DNA of 64,000 nt, taken from Struthidea cinerea. Its lineage: Eukaryota > Chordata > Aves > Passeriformes > Corcoracidae. Positions 35,880 through 47,963 of the stretch are shown piece after piece (position 1 is the first letter of the stretch; each line of letters starts with the position of its first letter). Location of the stretch: positions 62,001 through 126,000 of the forward strand of contig VZTI01000560.1 of the NCBI GenBank assembly GCA_013397865.1, read 5' to 3'. A model generated the notes under the pieces. The model worked only from the letters and a program-made list of their open reading frames with translations, did not search any database and was not told where the DNA came from. Position numbers and translations under genes: made by a program.

Positions 35880-36115
35880 TAGGGCCTGAACACATTCTCC
35901 ACCAGGGGAGTTCAGTTGGCTGCCAAGACCTGGCTTGCTGGGGCATGACAAGGGAGCTGAGGGGAGGCCTCATCTTACAGCCACACAGTGAGCACTGCAG
36001 CCGTGCCCACGCTTGGCCATGTACTCAGTCAATACAGAATCTGGCCTGCAGGTTGGACTTCCTCACCTCACCAGACTGCCCTGGATGATCCCTAACATCT
36101 TAGTTGCAGACATAC
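35880..36115 (+). mobile_element. GC-richer block, probable unidentified interspersed repeat
   Basis: A patch of higher GC with CpGs ('cagccgtgcccacgcttgg') interrupts AT-rich DNA. It contains 'gagctgaggggaggcctcat', which resembles a CR1 or LTR motif, followed by sequence that does not match CR1. It is most likely a fragment of an LTR or LINE that I cannot name. The edges are approximate. Confidence 0.4.
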
Positions 36116-39100
36116 TTAAAGAAGAAGATGGATGTTCTTCTTTCCACAAGGAACATTTCTCAGATTTTCTTGGGGATATAATGGTTAAGTATTCGGCAAC
36201 TTTTTAATAGAGATATGTCTAAATACTGCTGATGTCTACTTTGATAACCAGTCTCACAAGGAAGACGATTGAATTGTGGTTATATGTTTCCTGGGGTTTT
36301 GTTCATTTAAGTCTCTAACTCAGTGGAGTTCTGCTGGGCATTTTCCTATTGAAAGGTTTTACCTGCCACTTTGCCATCAGCCCTTCTGCTGCACTTACAT
36401 GCACAGGAATGTTTAAGGAAGTTTGTTGGCAGTGACATATTCACCATACTGCAGTTGGTGTTGATCTCACAAATAATTTTGTTGTGCTTGCAGGGAATGT
36501 GTAATGGAATGGGCAAAAAACATAAGAGACAGAAAGCTCAGCATAAAAATGCAGTTAGAGCACAAAGAAAACAGCAGAGTCGCTCTCAGCGCAGAAATCA
36601 CAAAAGAACTAATTTTCCAGAATGCCATTCCAAACCCATGACCACAGCATTAGTAATGCTGCAAGAGTATGGACTGCACCTGAGCCCTATGCTCATTAAC
36701 CTTTTGGGTTAATGTGCAGCTCACAAACATAAAGGGTCTGTGTGTGTGCTGTAGGAGAATGGAGGGGTAAAAGCAAGCATGAGGAAAGGAAAGGAGGGGG
36801 AATAACTCAAGAAAAAGACAGAGTCCTTTTGGTTCTTGAAATGAATTGAGAATTGTTTTTCTCCCATGCAGAACAGTAAAAAAATGAACAAAGAAAAGCA
36901 TTCCAAGACAGAAATTAATTCACATAGCTATGGCTTCTAGTCTAACATATATTTAGATTATCTATCAACCAGATAGCTCTCCTATAAGGAAACTGCTAAA
37001 CTGTAGAAATAATTGAGCTCAGATTTTTCCAGATTCCAGACCTGACCATCTTTATTTTCTCATCAATGGCCAAGGTAAAGTGACCAGATGTCTCAATTAG
37101 ATTGTACAAGTACCAGTTTTTAATGGACTGGCACAATGTTCAGTGATTTTTAAAATTTTTTTTATTAAGGTGCAGAGACATCCTATTGTTGTTCTGCCAG
37201 TGATCCACCCTTGGTACAAAAATGGCTGATTCACAGACTCTGCTCCTCCTCCTCTGTATGTTATATCTACAGCAGATGATCAAATTCTCATTAACACAGA
37301 GGAGAGTACAGCCTGGCACCTGCAAAGTGTTTTCAAATATCACTGCTTAATGTCTCTTGGCAATGCTGGTTTGTAACAGGAAGCCAAATAGTGGTGCAGC
37401 CAAGGATGCATTTCATGAGATCTCTATCTCCAGGCAATTTAACTTGGACACAACAGACTTGCAATGCAGCTTCACTTTTCTCTGCTGCCCTGTATTTGGT
37501 CCCATTTCACCCATTTCAGCATCCCTTTTTTTCCTGTTCATCATGGACTCCCCTCACTGTTGCCTCTCAGCCTCCCACTTTCATCTTCCAGAAGGAGAGA
37601 CTGGGCCCTTTGAAAAGCTAATTTCACTGATTGAAAGAATAAGGTGACTGCTGCTGTTGTTGTTACATTTAAAGGACAGATTCTCTTCCTGAAATTCATG
37701 CTATTCAGGGAGGTGCGATCAATGACCAGGATTTTATCTCTTGGTTAAAGCTGGATCAGGCACAGCAATCAGGGATATCAGGATTTTGATAAGCACCTAG
37801 AGAGACCTTAATTGTCTATGGCCCTTTTTATTAAACTAAGATACACAGTAGTGTTAGCTGTCTCAATTGGTATTTAATATATCCCACTACTTATAATATT
37901 TCATATATACAGGTTTTGGGGGGTTTTGGCAGTTTCAACAGTCTCTAGTGCTTTCACTTCCTGTTCTAGTCAATGACTGGAAGATGCTATTTGATCGTTT
38001 TCCATTCAAGAAATGGCAGCAATCAAAAAAAGCGAGTGTTGCGCTGTTCTACCAGTGCAGCTTTTATACCATACAAGTTAATCTTGTGAAGCATCTTGGA
38101 GGGTTTGATCAGTCTAAAATACACCACATTTGCTTGAAATAGGACTTTGAAATTTTATCTCTGAGTTCTAAACGAGATAGTAATAAAAGCTTCTCCAGCT
38201 CTTTAATAATGAATAGCGTTATGCCATTTTATCTGCATAGGAATACAGTAAATGAAATCAAAGCAGCATAGACATAACTCTTACACTTTCAAAACTGCTA
38301 AGACAGCTCTGTGTACACTCCAATCTTTCTTCCTATATATACTTACTGCAGAAATATTGTATGCTATATTGCTGTTTTCAAACAGAGTGCTTGCTGCTGC
38401 ATTTACTGAACTCATACCTTATTAATGCTCCCATTCAATTTAGGATCAGAAAGGTCAATCCTGAAGCATTTGACAACTTTGGCAATGATTCATGTCTTTG
38501 ATCTTATATTTTGTCATGTAATTAGTGACAATGAAGGTCCCATGGGTCCTTCCAGCTGCATACAAATGGAACAGGCACCTTTAATATGTTCAGTATAACC
38601 TAGGTTTGCCAAGTCTCAGCATCCCTGTTGTATGTATATGAATGTTTAGACTCCAGCTTTGTCTCTTAATTCACATATCTGCCTATTGTAGTCTAGCATC
38701 TGGAAATATAAATTACCTTTTGGAGACTGAAGTTTTCTACAGTTCATTGCTGACATTCCACTGCTAGGTGGATATATTAACACAGAGTGGTTTTTTGTTT
38801 GTATCTACCTAATTAAAAAGAAAAGCATTAATCTGTCCAAAGCAAGTTAGTGTAAGTTACAGGTCAACAACATTTTTCCCTGCCCCTTGTAAGAATGATG
38901 ATAGAAGGGATAATGTAGTATCTCTGCATCCTAACAACCACTGCCTGAAGAGTCTGGTATCATTAGCAACACCAGTACCATATTTCATGTCCCTCACTGC
39001 TCTCCTCTCTTTGAAGGATTGAACTCTTTCATCTGAGTGTCCGTAAACAGTAATAAATAGCAGACCAGATTTCTGATCTGTGGGCTTTTCTCTGATCTGC

Positions 39101-39785
39101 GCTGGTCCCTGGTCTGGGCTGGCTGTCTCTACTGTATCTGGTTCCCCACCACAGCAACAAGAAAACTGGTGTTTCCCAGCCTGCCCCACGGAGCAGACCC
39201 TGGGCACCCACAGCAGGGAGGCTTGGAGGAAGCCGATGCGAGGCTGCCTCTGAACCACAGAGCACGTTTCATCCCTAATAATAGTTCATGCCCCAGCTAC
39301 ATGAAAGCTTTATTTTTAGAAAGCTGCCACTTTTAGAATCAGAAGTTTTTTGGTCTGATTAGTTCACATAAAAGATATTTATATGTTTATGTTCCTTGTG
39401 GAAAATGCTGCTGAGAGAAAAAAAATATTCAGGTGAAATATCAGTCTTTGGCAGATACTTGTTTAAATAGGTCTAGTTTGTGCTCCTTGGTTTTTTAACA
39501 AATCAGTACAACATTGAAGGAATGTAAACTTTAATGTGAGAATTGCCATTTTGCTGAGAGCCTGGTTTTCAAGGAAAGAACTTATAAAACATGTTTGTTC
39601 ATGCCTAACTTAAAAATGGACACTGTAATGTTCAAAAATGTCACAATTTTATTATGAAAATGAAAGATATTTCCTTTTTTAGAATGCAAGTTCCTGAAAA
39701 AAAACTCTTGGATTTCAGGGAGTGAGAATGGAATAGGCTTAAATAAAGCCAATAATTTCTTGAAAATTCTTTAAAAAATTCAAAA
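36116..39785. other. Intergenic DNA, no confirmed gene
   Basis: Includes a 113-codon frame at 36371-36712 that begins at TTG and has a very basic middle, and a 133-codon minus-strand frame at 38857-39258 that begins at GTG and has no ATG before residue 91. Neither resembles a protein I know, and both are discussed as findings. The patch 39060-39260 is GC-richer. Confidence 0.5.
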
Positions 39786-39862
39786 CCATGTTTGTTTGTT
39801 TGGGGGGGTTTTTTGTTTGTTTTTCTGTTTGGGTTTTTTTGTGTTTTATTTTTTTTTTAATA
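39786..39862 (+). repeat. T/G-rich simple repeat (TTTG)n with poly-T
   Basis: Repeated TTTG/TTTTG units with a G-run (39802-39808), ending in a T-run followed by AATAAAATA. Low complexity. Confidence 0.9.
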
Positions 39863-41513
39863 AAATATCTCACTTCACTAAGCCTGTCATCATGGTAAGA
39901 CCTGGTTTATATTTTTTGAAAGTTTACTGCTGACTTTGTTATGAGTCTGTTTGTGAACATGTGGCATGGCTAAGTTGTAATAAATTCAGTAAAACTAAAT
40001 AATAGATTGTAAGTATTTTATTATTAACAAAAGAGCTAATAGCTTTTCCTCTGCTTTTGAAAGACAAGAAAATGAACTAGCCTTAAGTGAAACATCTGGG
40101 GACTGTAGGTATTCATGATGGTTTTGTGAGTGAACCAAAATCCTGATGTGGCCTTTTCCCTCCCTCTGTTACTGTTGCATTCAAAAAGAATCTGCCTACA
40201 ATAAATTACCATTATTGCTGCTTTGCTCTTACATAAATCTTTTTCTCCAAGGTGCTCTTAATACCTTACTAGCTTACATGAATCAAACCTTTTGTGATCC
40301 TCAGGAGGTAAAAAACTACCCAGATGCTTGAAACTCTCTATCTGAAGAAAATATCGAAGATACTGCAATGACAGAGGCTTTTCCCAGTGTTTCTGACCTT
40401 ATCACCCATGGTTTTGGAGAAAGCTGCCGTGCTTCAATTTAAAACCTGAAAAACATATTCACTTATTGCAAGCAAATATCAGCGAACTAGAAATTGTGTG
40501 TATCACATCTTTCCAAACAATTCAATAAAACATATCTTCTATATATTAATAATCTATGATACTTTCAAGTGGATATGCTCCATGCCCATGTCCTCTGATA
40601 CACACCAGAGAAAATCGTTCTTCCTGGATAATATTAATAATTCACTAACAACTGCTCTGAAGTATCAGATTAATAAACAGACACCAGACAATAACTACTG
40701 CGTGTATTTCTAGTTTCTATCCCTGTTTAGCCAAGTACTTAGGCGCATATAAATCACATGTCATTCCAGAGCTGAGTACCTGATTAAATGCTTTGCTGAA
40801 TGGAGAAGGACTGCTAAAACAAGACACTGGGCAGTATTTCTGCTCCTGACATCAGTCAGTACCTTATCCTCCAAAGATCCAAACAGAGATACCTATTAAC
40901 TTTATTGCATTTTTAATCAGTTTTACAATATGCATAGCTTTTCAGTATTTTTGAGCTATTTCAGTCAATTGAGAAAAAGACTTCATATAGTTTGAAATTT
41001 CTGCCACAATATTAACACAATAGTGGGCTTCTCTTCTGGGCTGCCACATTATTCAGTTGCTAACCCATTTTTTTCCTGGGGTCTATAGCAACCAGGTGCT
41101 TTATGCTGCAGCCAGTCATATCTCATCCAGCAAACTGAGTGTCACTACTTACCACAACAAAGAGAGTAAAGGAAGGATGTTCTCTTAGGAGAAAAAAAGA
41201 AGAGTTCTTTTCCCTACACACAGCTTTTTTTTAAAATGAAATTATGCTGATCAAAGACATCCATTTCATAAACTTCACCAACATGTAACGTTAAGATGCG
41301 ATATCAACCCTTAGGTAAAATTTCTCTACCTGCTACATACCTTAAAGCTATCAATGATATTAAATCTTATGAAGTTAAACTTTTTCTGGTTACCCTGTGC
41401 TGGAGGAATGTTTAAATGGTCAACTCACATAGCTAAAAGAAGGGAAAGCAAGAACTCACCCATGTATCAATGAGCGACAAACTTGCTAGCAGATTATGAC
41501 TTCAATCTCATTT

Positions 41514-41551
41514 AAAAAGAAAAAAAAAAAAAAAGAGAGGGGAGGAGGAAA
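41514..41551 (+). repeat. Homopurine tract (A-run then GA/GGA-rich)
   Basis: About 38 consecutive purines on the plus strand: an A-run interrupted by single Gs followed by gagaggggaggagg. Such tracts can adopt triplex structures; no functional evidence is present. Confidence 0.85.
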
Positions 41552-42562
41552 TATAAGTATGGGCATAACCTTGGTTTTCCTTGAAATTCAATTCTGTTAA
41601 ACACAAATCCTCAGATTACCTTTGCAGCTCTGAACATGTTACCAATCCTGTTTGTTCAATAAAGCACTCTTCATTCTTTTACTTCTTTATAAAACAACAG
41701 ATTATTCAGCCACCATCCCTAAACTACTGAGTTATGAGAATAACCATGCATTAAACATCTTGCAAATTCCTCAAAATGCTGTTTTCCTGACATATTTCCT
41801 TACCAGTACAAAATCGAGACGAGACAAGGAATAAAGCTCTTTGATGTAAAGAGCTGGTCCAATAGACAGATCCCCACTGGGCAGATGGCTATTTTTAATA
41901 GTACGACCTAATTTCTTAGTAGTGAACCAGGGATAACACAAAGCCCTATGGCGGAACTGGTCTATTGTGTTGAAGTAACATTAGAGAACACTAGATATTC
42001 ATGACAGCAAAATTTTGCTCGTCTGAGTTCAGTCTTAACAAAGCCCACAAACATTTACTGTCACAATAGTTAAGGCTTCTGAAGATGAAAAGACTTATTA
42101 TAACTGACCTATCATATGATATCAGACCAAACTAGACATCTTTAGGAGCTGAGATACACCTTCAGAAAGTGTTTTCTCTATGGCTACTGAGTTACTGCTG
42201 ATTTCCTTTGCAGCATTTTCTTGCTTTTCTTCTCCTTCCTCATAAACGTCACCAAAACTGAAGATGAGCAAATCACATTATCTTTTTCTACCCTTCTCAT
42301 CTTTCTCCCATTCTCATTACCTTGGTTCTTCTTCCATGTTTCATTTGACCTTTCCAGAACTACTAAGATCAGAAGATGGTAATCAGTCTCAGTAAAAGGA
42401 AGAGCTACAGACTACAGTTTTCAAGGGCATAAATTCTATTTTTGTTCCCATTGCATTCAGTGATGTTCACCTTAGTTTGAAGCAAACTTGAGAGGAGAAA
42501 CTAGATCACAACAAACAGATGACAGGAAGCTGCTATTTCAATGCAAAACAGCTGCCATTCCT

Positions 42563-42604
42563 GAAAAAAAAAACCAAACCCAACAAAACACAAACAAACA
42601 AAAT
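42563..42604 (+). repeat. A/C-rich simple repeat, (CAAA)n-like
   Basis: An A-run followed by accaaacccaacaaaaca and CAAA repeats. It is the complement type of the TTTG runs elsewhere in the window. Confidence 0.85.
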
Positions 42605-43942
42605 GGAGAAGAAATTTTATATAGTACTAGTTACATTAGTCCAATTTCAGCTTTGCATTCACCAGCTCTGCACAATAGCAGACAGGAAATGCACTTTTAA
42701 TGAAAACTAGTAAACTTTTCATCCTGAAATTCATTTAAAAATTTGTCAAGGACAAAATCAATGATCTAGAGCCAGCTGTGTGTTAGCTAAAAAAGAAGTT
42801 TATAGACCCTGTGCTCAAAGACAAGAAAGTCGCATCTACATCTCACATGGACCTAAGAAAAGTATTGTTCTAACACATCATGGTGCTGTGTCAGAATAAG
42901 GGCTGTTTCCCCCAAATGCACGTATTTGTACAAACATTCCTGGTATAAGAAAACGCAATGTGCAGTGGTCAGTTCACCACAGACATAGTAATCAGCATAT
43001 TTGTTTTGAAAACAAAGCTAAAGTCTAGTGGTTTCCAGCCTTATTTAACAATGTTATTCTAAACTGTTCAGAGAAAATAACATTCTAATCTCATGAACTC
43101 TGTTCAGTTAATATGACTGATCTTGCTAATATTCATCCTCAGTGCACCATTCACCCAAACTGAAATATTGGGTAAGGCTTCTGCATATTCTCTAGTGGCT
43201 TGATACTCCGTTACTTTACAACAATTTGAAAACAAGTTATGAGAAAATACAGTCCTTGAGTTTCCCTCTCTTTATTGAAAACCCCAATGTAAGGTGTCAA
43301 TACATGTTCATGTATAAATTATAACATTCTCCTTCCAAATGCCAGTCATGCATCTTCTCTTGGACATTCAAAAGAGAACATGCATTGAATGACCTGGAAA
43401 TACAGCTCTCCTTATTCTGCAGTGTTCAAGTCCTTGCAGATTTCTGTGGGAGCAGGCAGCAAGTGAAATCGTTTCCATGTAAAATAATGTCTTAGAGGTT
43501 TTCCTATGAGAAGGGGCTTTATGTTAACAAGCACACCATGACTGAAAATAGCACGTACGATGTTAACAGATCACTCATTTCACTGTTAGAAGAGATATCC
43601 CAAGAGTCTAGAAATCTTCAGGCAAACGTAAGAACCTGTTAACCTGTTTCACATCAAAAAAAATAAATCAGGCAAGGGATAGGAAGAAGGAAGGCTCCCT
43701 ACTAAGCATGGCACCTACCCTTGGGTGAACATTAGTTTTTATGTGTGTCTATTTCTGCTCTGATTTCCATTTCTTTATTCTATGCAAATTATACTGTTTT
43801 ATGGCCAGAAATTTTCCTCAATATATGTTTTAAGTAGTAGGTCTGAAAACTCAATTGTCAGTGTCAAAGGCTTAATTCAATATATATAACAAAACACCAG
43901 TCTCATATTTCAGTACAATATATTGGCAATTTACTGTACTTT

Positions 43943-44541
43943 TAATGCTGAAGTGAATCTTGAGGATCTCTGCAACGCTGTCTGTGACAAGCCCGGAGGT
44001 TGGCAGACATCGCTGCAGACAGCCCTCGGTGGGTGACTCGCAGTAAGGAAGGACGTGCCTCTCAGCCCTACGGGGCGAGCCTCAGATCAGGTGTCAGACA
44101 TGTTGGTGGAGGCAAAAGAGAGAGAGGGGTTCTCTGTGTGGGTTCCACAGGTCAGGAGTTGTTCCGGCGCAGCTGAGGGACCAGGGACAAAGAACCGGTT
44201 TTGCAAGAGGGTCCAGGGGTTTTATACTTGGGAAAAAGGGGTGGGGATAAGGGCGATAACTAATAGGGAAGGATGAGAGGGGAGGAGTCCATGGGGAATT
44301 ATCCAGTGGGAAACACTTGTAGGACAGGTAACAAGGAACAACCAATGTGGCATCAAGTAACACAGAACTTTCTGGAACTAATAGTCAACTAAGGGGATAA
44401 ATATTTACGAACTTTTACATAAAACTAGGGGGGGAGAACAGCAACCAATCAACTTGCAACAGCCAAATCAAAGAAACAAAGGAGTGTGGGGACTCGCCCT
44501 CACCAAGGAGGTCGTCTTTAAACATCGGTGCCTGACCACCA
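43943..44541 (-). mobile_element. Solo LTR, ERVK-like family, copy 1
   Basis: GC- and CpG-richer block. On the minus strand it begins TGGTGGTCAGGCACCGATGT (complement of 44521-44540) and has a TATA box AGTATAAA (complement of 44221-44228). It is then followed by 'acccctggaccctc' and 'tttgtccctggtcc', motifs shared with 47330-47963. The flanks read TACTTT/GACTTT (5 of 6 matching), a probable decayed 6-bp duplication that sets the tentative ends. I see no AATAAA, and no retroviral genes adjoin. Frames at 44055-44363 are LTR shadows. Confidence 0.75.
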
Positions 44542-47329
44542 GACTTTGGATTCTGTTGTTCTCTCTGGGGTCATTGTGGCTACAGCCACTTGCACCGCAA
44601 CACATCTCTCAGGCAAGAAATCCTGTAACACCACAAGTGGAAGTCCAGTTAACAAATCTACAGCCTCATTTCTCCACGAAGTGGCAGAAATAGTCACCAT
44701 GACTTGGTCTGCATGTAGAAGAGCATATGCTTGTGGCAGTTGTTTCAGTGTCTCTTGGGGAACCCTTCATCCAGCCAGTTTTATCTCTTCCTAGCTGTAC
44801 TCCCAGACAAGCATTCTTTATAAAATTGCACATGGATATAAAATTGGATGTTGTATGTGCAACGTAATGCAACTATTTAATCTTTCTTTGGAGTAAATGG
44901 GGTTTTTTTAAGTAATCAAGCAACATATGCCCAATATACTTATATGTTTATAGTTAAGCATATGCTCAAGGACCTTGAAAAAGTAATATCGGTCATTCCA
45001 TGAAGGCAGAAGCAATATTAAATAACAGATGTCAAAGGAAAAAACAAAAGCATTCAAACCAGGACATGCCAAGCTAAATGTCATTATATGTATTGTTTTC
45101 CTATACCAAATTTTTTTAAGCATTTCTTCTCAAAAATTATTGTGAATTGAAACAATCAAAGTCGGGGTTCCACAGACACTTGAATCCTTCTGTTATCATG
45201 TCAAATAATGAAAGGTACTTGAATGATATATTTTCTCTTAATACTATAACTCATTCTTTAACCATGGGAGGTCTTTCCAATATCTAAGTATAATTTGTTT
45301 TTAACAGCTTGAGACTTTTTCTTCCCCTTTGTGATTTTTCTTTATACATATTATTATTATTTGATTTATATAGCAATGCTCCCTATGTGCTCATGGTTTT
45401 TCATGAAATTCAACAGAGTCAAACTAAAAGGCAAGAAGCTTCAATTATTTGTAAAAGATAAATCTCTTAATGCAGTCTCTAGAAAGGGAAATGAATAGCA
45501 GCAGGATTCCCTTGGGTGTAGATTTGTGAGGCAAAGGTCACAAATGTTTTCATTTGCAGAACTCTTGATCATCAAATCTCACTGAGAGCCATGTGAAATG
45601 CAAGCATTCAGCACAGTAAAAATCTGTATCATATATATGCCAATAGTCAGAAATGAGAGGAGGTGAAAAATTCTATCCAAGTATAGATAATGCAAGAAAA
45701 AAAAATCAGTGCAGAACAAAAGAGCGCCCCAAAACAATAGAGAACATACACAACCAATGTCCTGAAAATCAAAGGTGCTGAGACCTGAATAGATGAAGGG
45801 TTTGGTTCAAATGCAAGTCTCACTCTCAGTAATATCTTTGGGGACTAACAAGAACAAAAAAGTCATTCTAGTCTCTTGCTAGTCCAAGAGATAAACAACA
45901 TTAATTTGGGGCCAAAAGGAGAATTTAGGAGTTTCCCACAGAAATATCTCCCTTCTCCTTAACTTTCATGTTGTGTTTTCCATGATAAAACAGAACATTT
46001 AAAATAGCATATTTCCAAATGAATTTGAGATGAAAACAAGAAATCTTTTAGACTTCTTAATTAAAGAAGGCTGATGTTATTATAAAAGCAGCACTGATTT
46101 TTCAATATGTTCTCTTAACTTAAAATGCCTTTCCCAAAAATTTCATGATGGATTCTTTAGTTCAAAAGTAATCTGAAAGTAGGTATCACTAATGAAACTA
46201 CCAACTCCAAGGAGATAATATCTCATTTTTACTGTGATGCATAAAAGCCATGTCTTCTGGCCTGACAAACCACATCTTCACCACTTTTGACAACACACCA
46301 ATTAGTTAACCAATTTATGTATTTGTTTTGTGTGAATCCTGACCTGTCTTGTGCCTTATTCCTGCCTTTAGCATATGTTTGGCTATCCTGTTCTGTTCCA
46401 ATCTTAACTCATAAATGTGTCCTGTTTTCAAATACTGGTTATAATGGGATCTGGGTCAGACATAGTGGCTTTTATGCCACGAGTATAAAGATAAAAATAA
46501 TCATTAATTATGGCTTTAATGAAGACATTTATTTGATATGCAAAGCTTGGCAAGATGGTATACTGTGAATTATTTTTATTTCTCTGTTAACTGTTTTGAT
46601 CTCTACTAAATGTATGTGCTTTATCTACATAAGTGGTAATCCTGGACCAGATTTTAAATGCCTAGCTCTCTAAGACAAGGTTATGAAATTTTGCATTCCT
46701 ATAATGTATGCTCTTTTTTCCTTTTTGTTTAAAAATAAGAGCTGAACCATGAAGTCCTGACTGTGATAAATGTTCCATGCTAATCAACACAAAAAAACCC
46801 AAACCAAAACAAACTCTTACTAAGAGAGATATGGAGACAAATAACAAGTAATGACCGTTTGTCTTGACAGCAGGATAGCACAACATTAAACACATATTTG
46901 ATATGTAAAACAGGAACTCCTAACGGTATGTTTTTGCATGGCCTGAAGCATACTCTGTTCATCTCATCAAAACATTTTAAATACACATTAAATTCTAACT
47001 TGAAGTATTTTTCATCCACTTGGAATTTCTTGACACAAATTTTCTGTTTCAGCCAGGGTTCTGATGAACCCATTCTGTTCCATCATATACAAACTGGTAG
47101 CTTTTTATTCTGCAGCAGATACTGAATATGAATACTTGGTGAATGTGTCTGAAGAGCTCTTGGAAATGTATGGTACTCTGTTAGTTTTTTGTGTTTCCCA
47201 GAAATAGCTATTTTCTTGATTGTCCACATTTTTTAATCTTGTTCTTTTCTATTTCTTAAGAAGAGAAGGTTCCTCTTTCCACAATTTTAAAATAGCCAGG
47301 AACATAGTTTTAAATTAAAAGTATTGTGC
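44542..47329. other. AT-rich DNA between two related LTRs
   Basis: About 2.8 kb with no gag, pro, pol or env similarity, so the two LTRs do not bracket a recognisable provirus. No cellular gene recognised. GC is slightly higher up to about 44800, so the insertion there might extend a little beyond 44541. Confidence 0.6.
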
Positions 47330-47963
47330 TTAACTAGGTAGTGGGAGTAGACAGCAGAGCAGGTAGACTGCCACGCCCACACTCGTGAATCAGATGCCAA
47401 GGTGGCACAGCCGATCCCCGAGCGTCCCACAGGGAGTCCACTTAGGGCAGAGCACGGATAGCTCTTGTGTCCTCTCGCGGCACCCGGGGCGGGTGTACGC
47501 GCACATGCACAAGCAATCAGCAGGCAACACCAGAGGCAAAGTCGGAGGGGATCCTTGTACAGAATTCCACAAACAGGATTTATTCTGAGCATGAAGGGAT
47601 CCAGGGACAAAAAGCTCAGACTATGGAGGGTCCAGGGATTAAATATGGGGCAGGTAGGGGCGCAGAAAGGGCCAGGGACCAATGAGACGAGAGTTCAGGG
47701 GAGGAGCATAGGCGGGGCCAGGATACATAAACCAATGGGAGAACACAAAGGGAGGGGCTGGGATACAAGGCCAATGGAGTGTCGAGGAAAGGAGAACATA
47801 CTGGAACTGGGACTAAATAAGGGAGAAAGGGGTGGAGGGCCATCGGGCCAGCTATCAAAGGATAATCTACATAACAAAGGATAATCTGCATAACAAGAAT
47901 GGAGGACTATGGGAAGCCGCCGTAACCAAGGAGGCACCTCTGTACACTGACACCTGCCCACCA
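47330..47963 (-). mobile_element. Solo LTR, ERVK-like family, copy 2
   Basis: On the minus strand it starts TGGTGGGCAGGTGTCAGTGT (complement of 47943-47962). It has a TATA-type CCATATTTAAT (complement of 47638-47648) followed by 'ccctggaccctcc' and 'tttttgtccctgg'. An AATAAA (complement of 47579-47584) lies about 55 bp after the TATA box, with a GT-rich stretch beyond. These shared motifs place it with the 43943-44541 LTR, though the two have diverged greatly in U3 and U5. I could not find a target-site duplication; the left end is approximate. The 131- and 139-codon frames across it are LTR shadows. Confidence 0.8.
47857..47894 (-). repeat. 19-bp tandem duplication in LTR U3
   Basis: Units 47857-47875 and 47876-47894 (aaaggataatctacataac / aaaggataatctgcataac) differ by one base. 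Short duplications in U3 are common in retroviral enhancers; on the minus strand they lie about 70-110 bp from the LTR start. Confidence 0.85.

Larger units (their letters stand above)
39863..43942. other. Intergenic AT-rich DNA
   Basis: No gene recognised. Holds the homopurine run 41514-41551 and the A/C-rich run 42563-42604. Remaining frames are short and featureless. Confidence 0.6.

Noticed and set aside
47287..47884. 131- and 139-codon overlapping frames on opposite strands
   Set aside because: They lie within the ERVK-like LTR at 47330-47963; GC-rich LTR sequence keeps frames open by chance and no retroviral or cellular domain is present.
43943..47963. Complete provirus bounded by the two ERVK-like LTRs
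   Set aside because: The two LTRs are too diverged to be a pair from one integration, and the 2.8 kb between has no retroviral genes.
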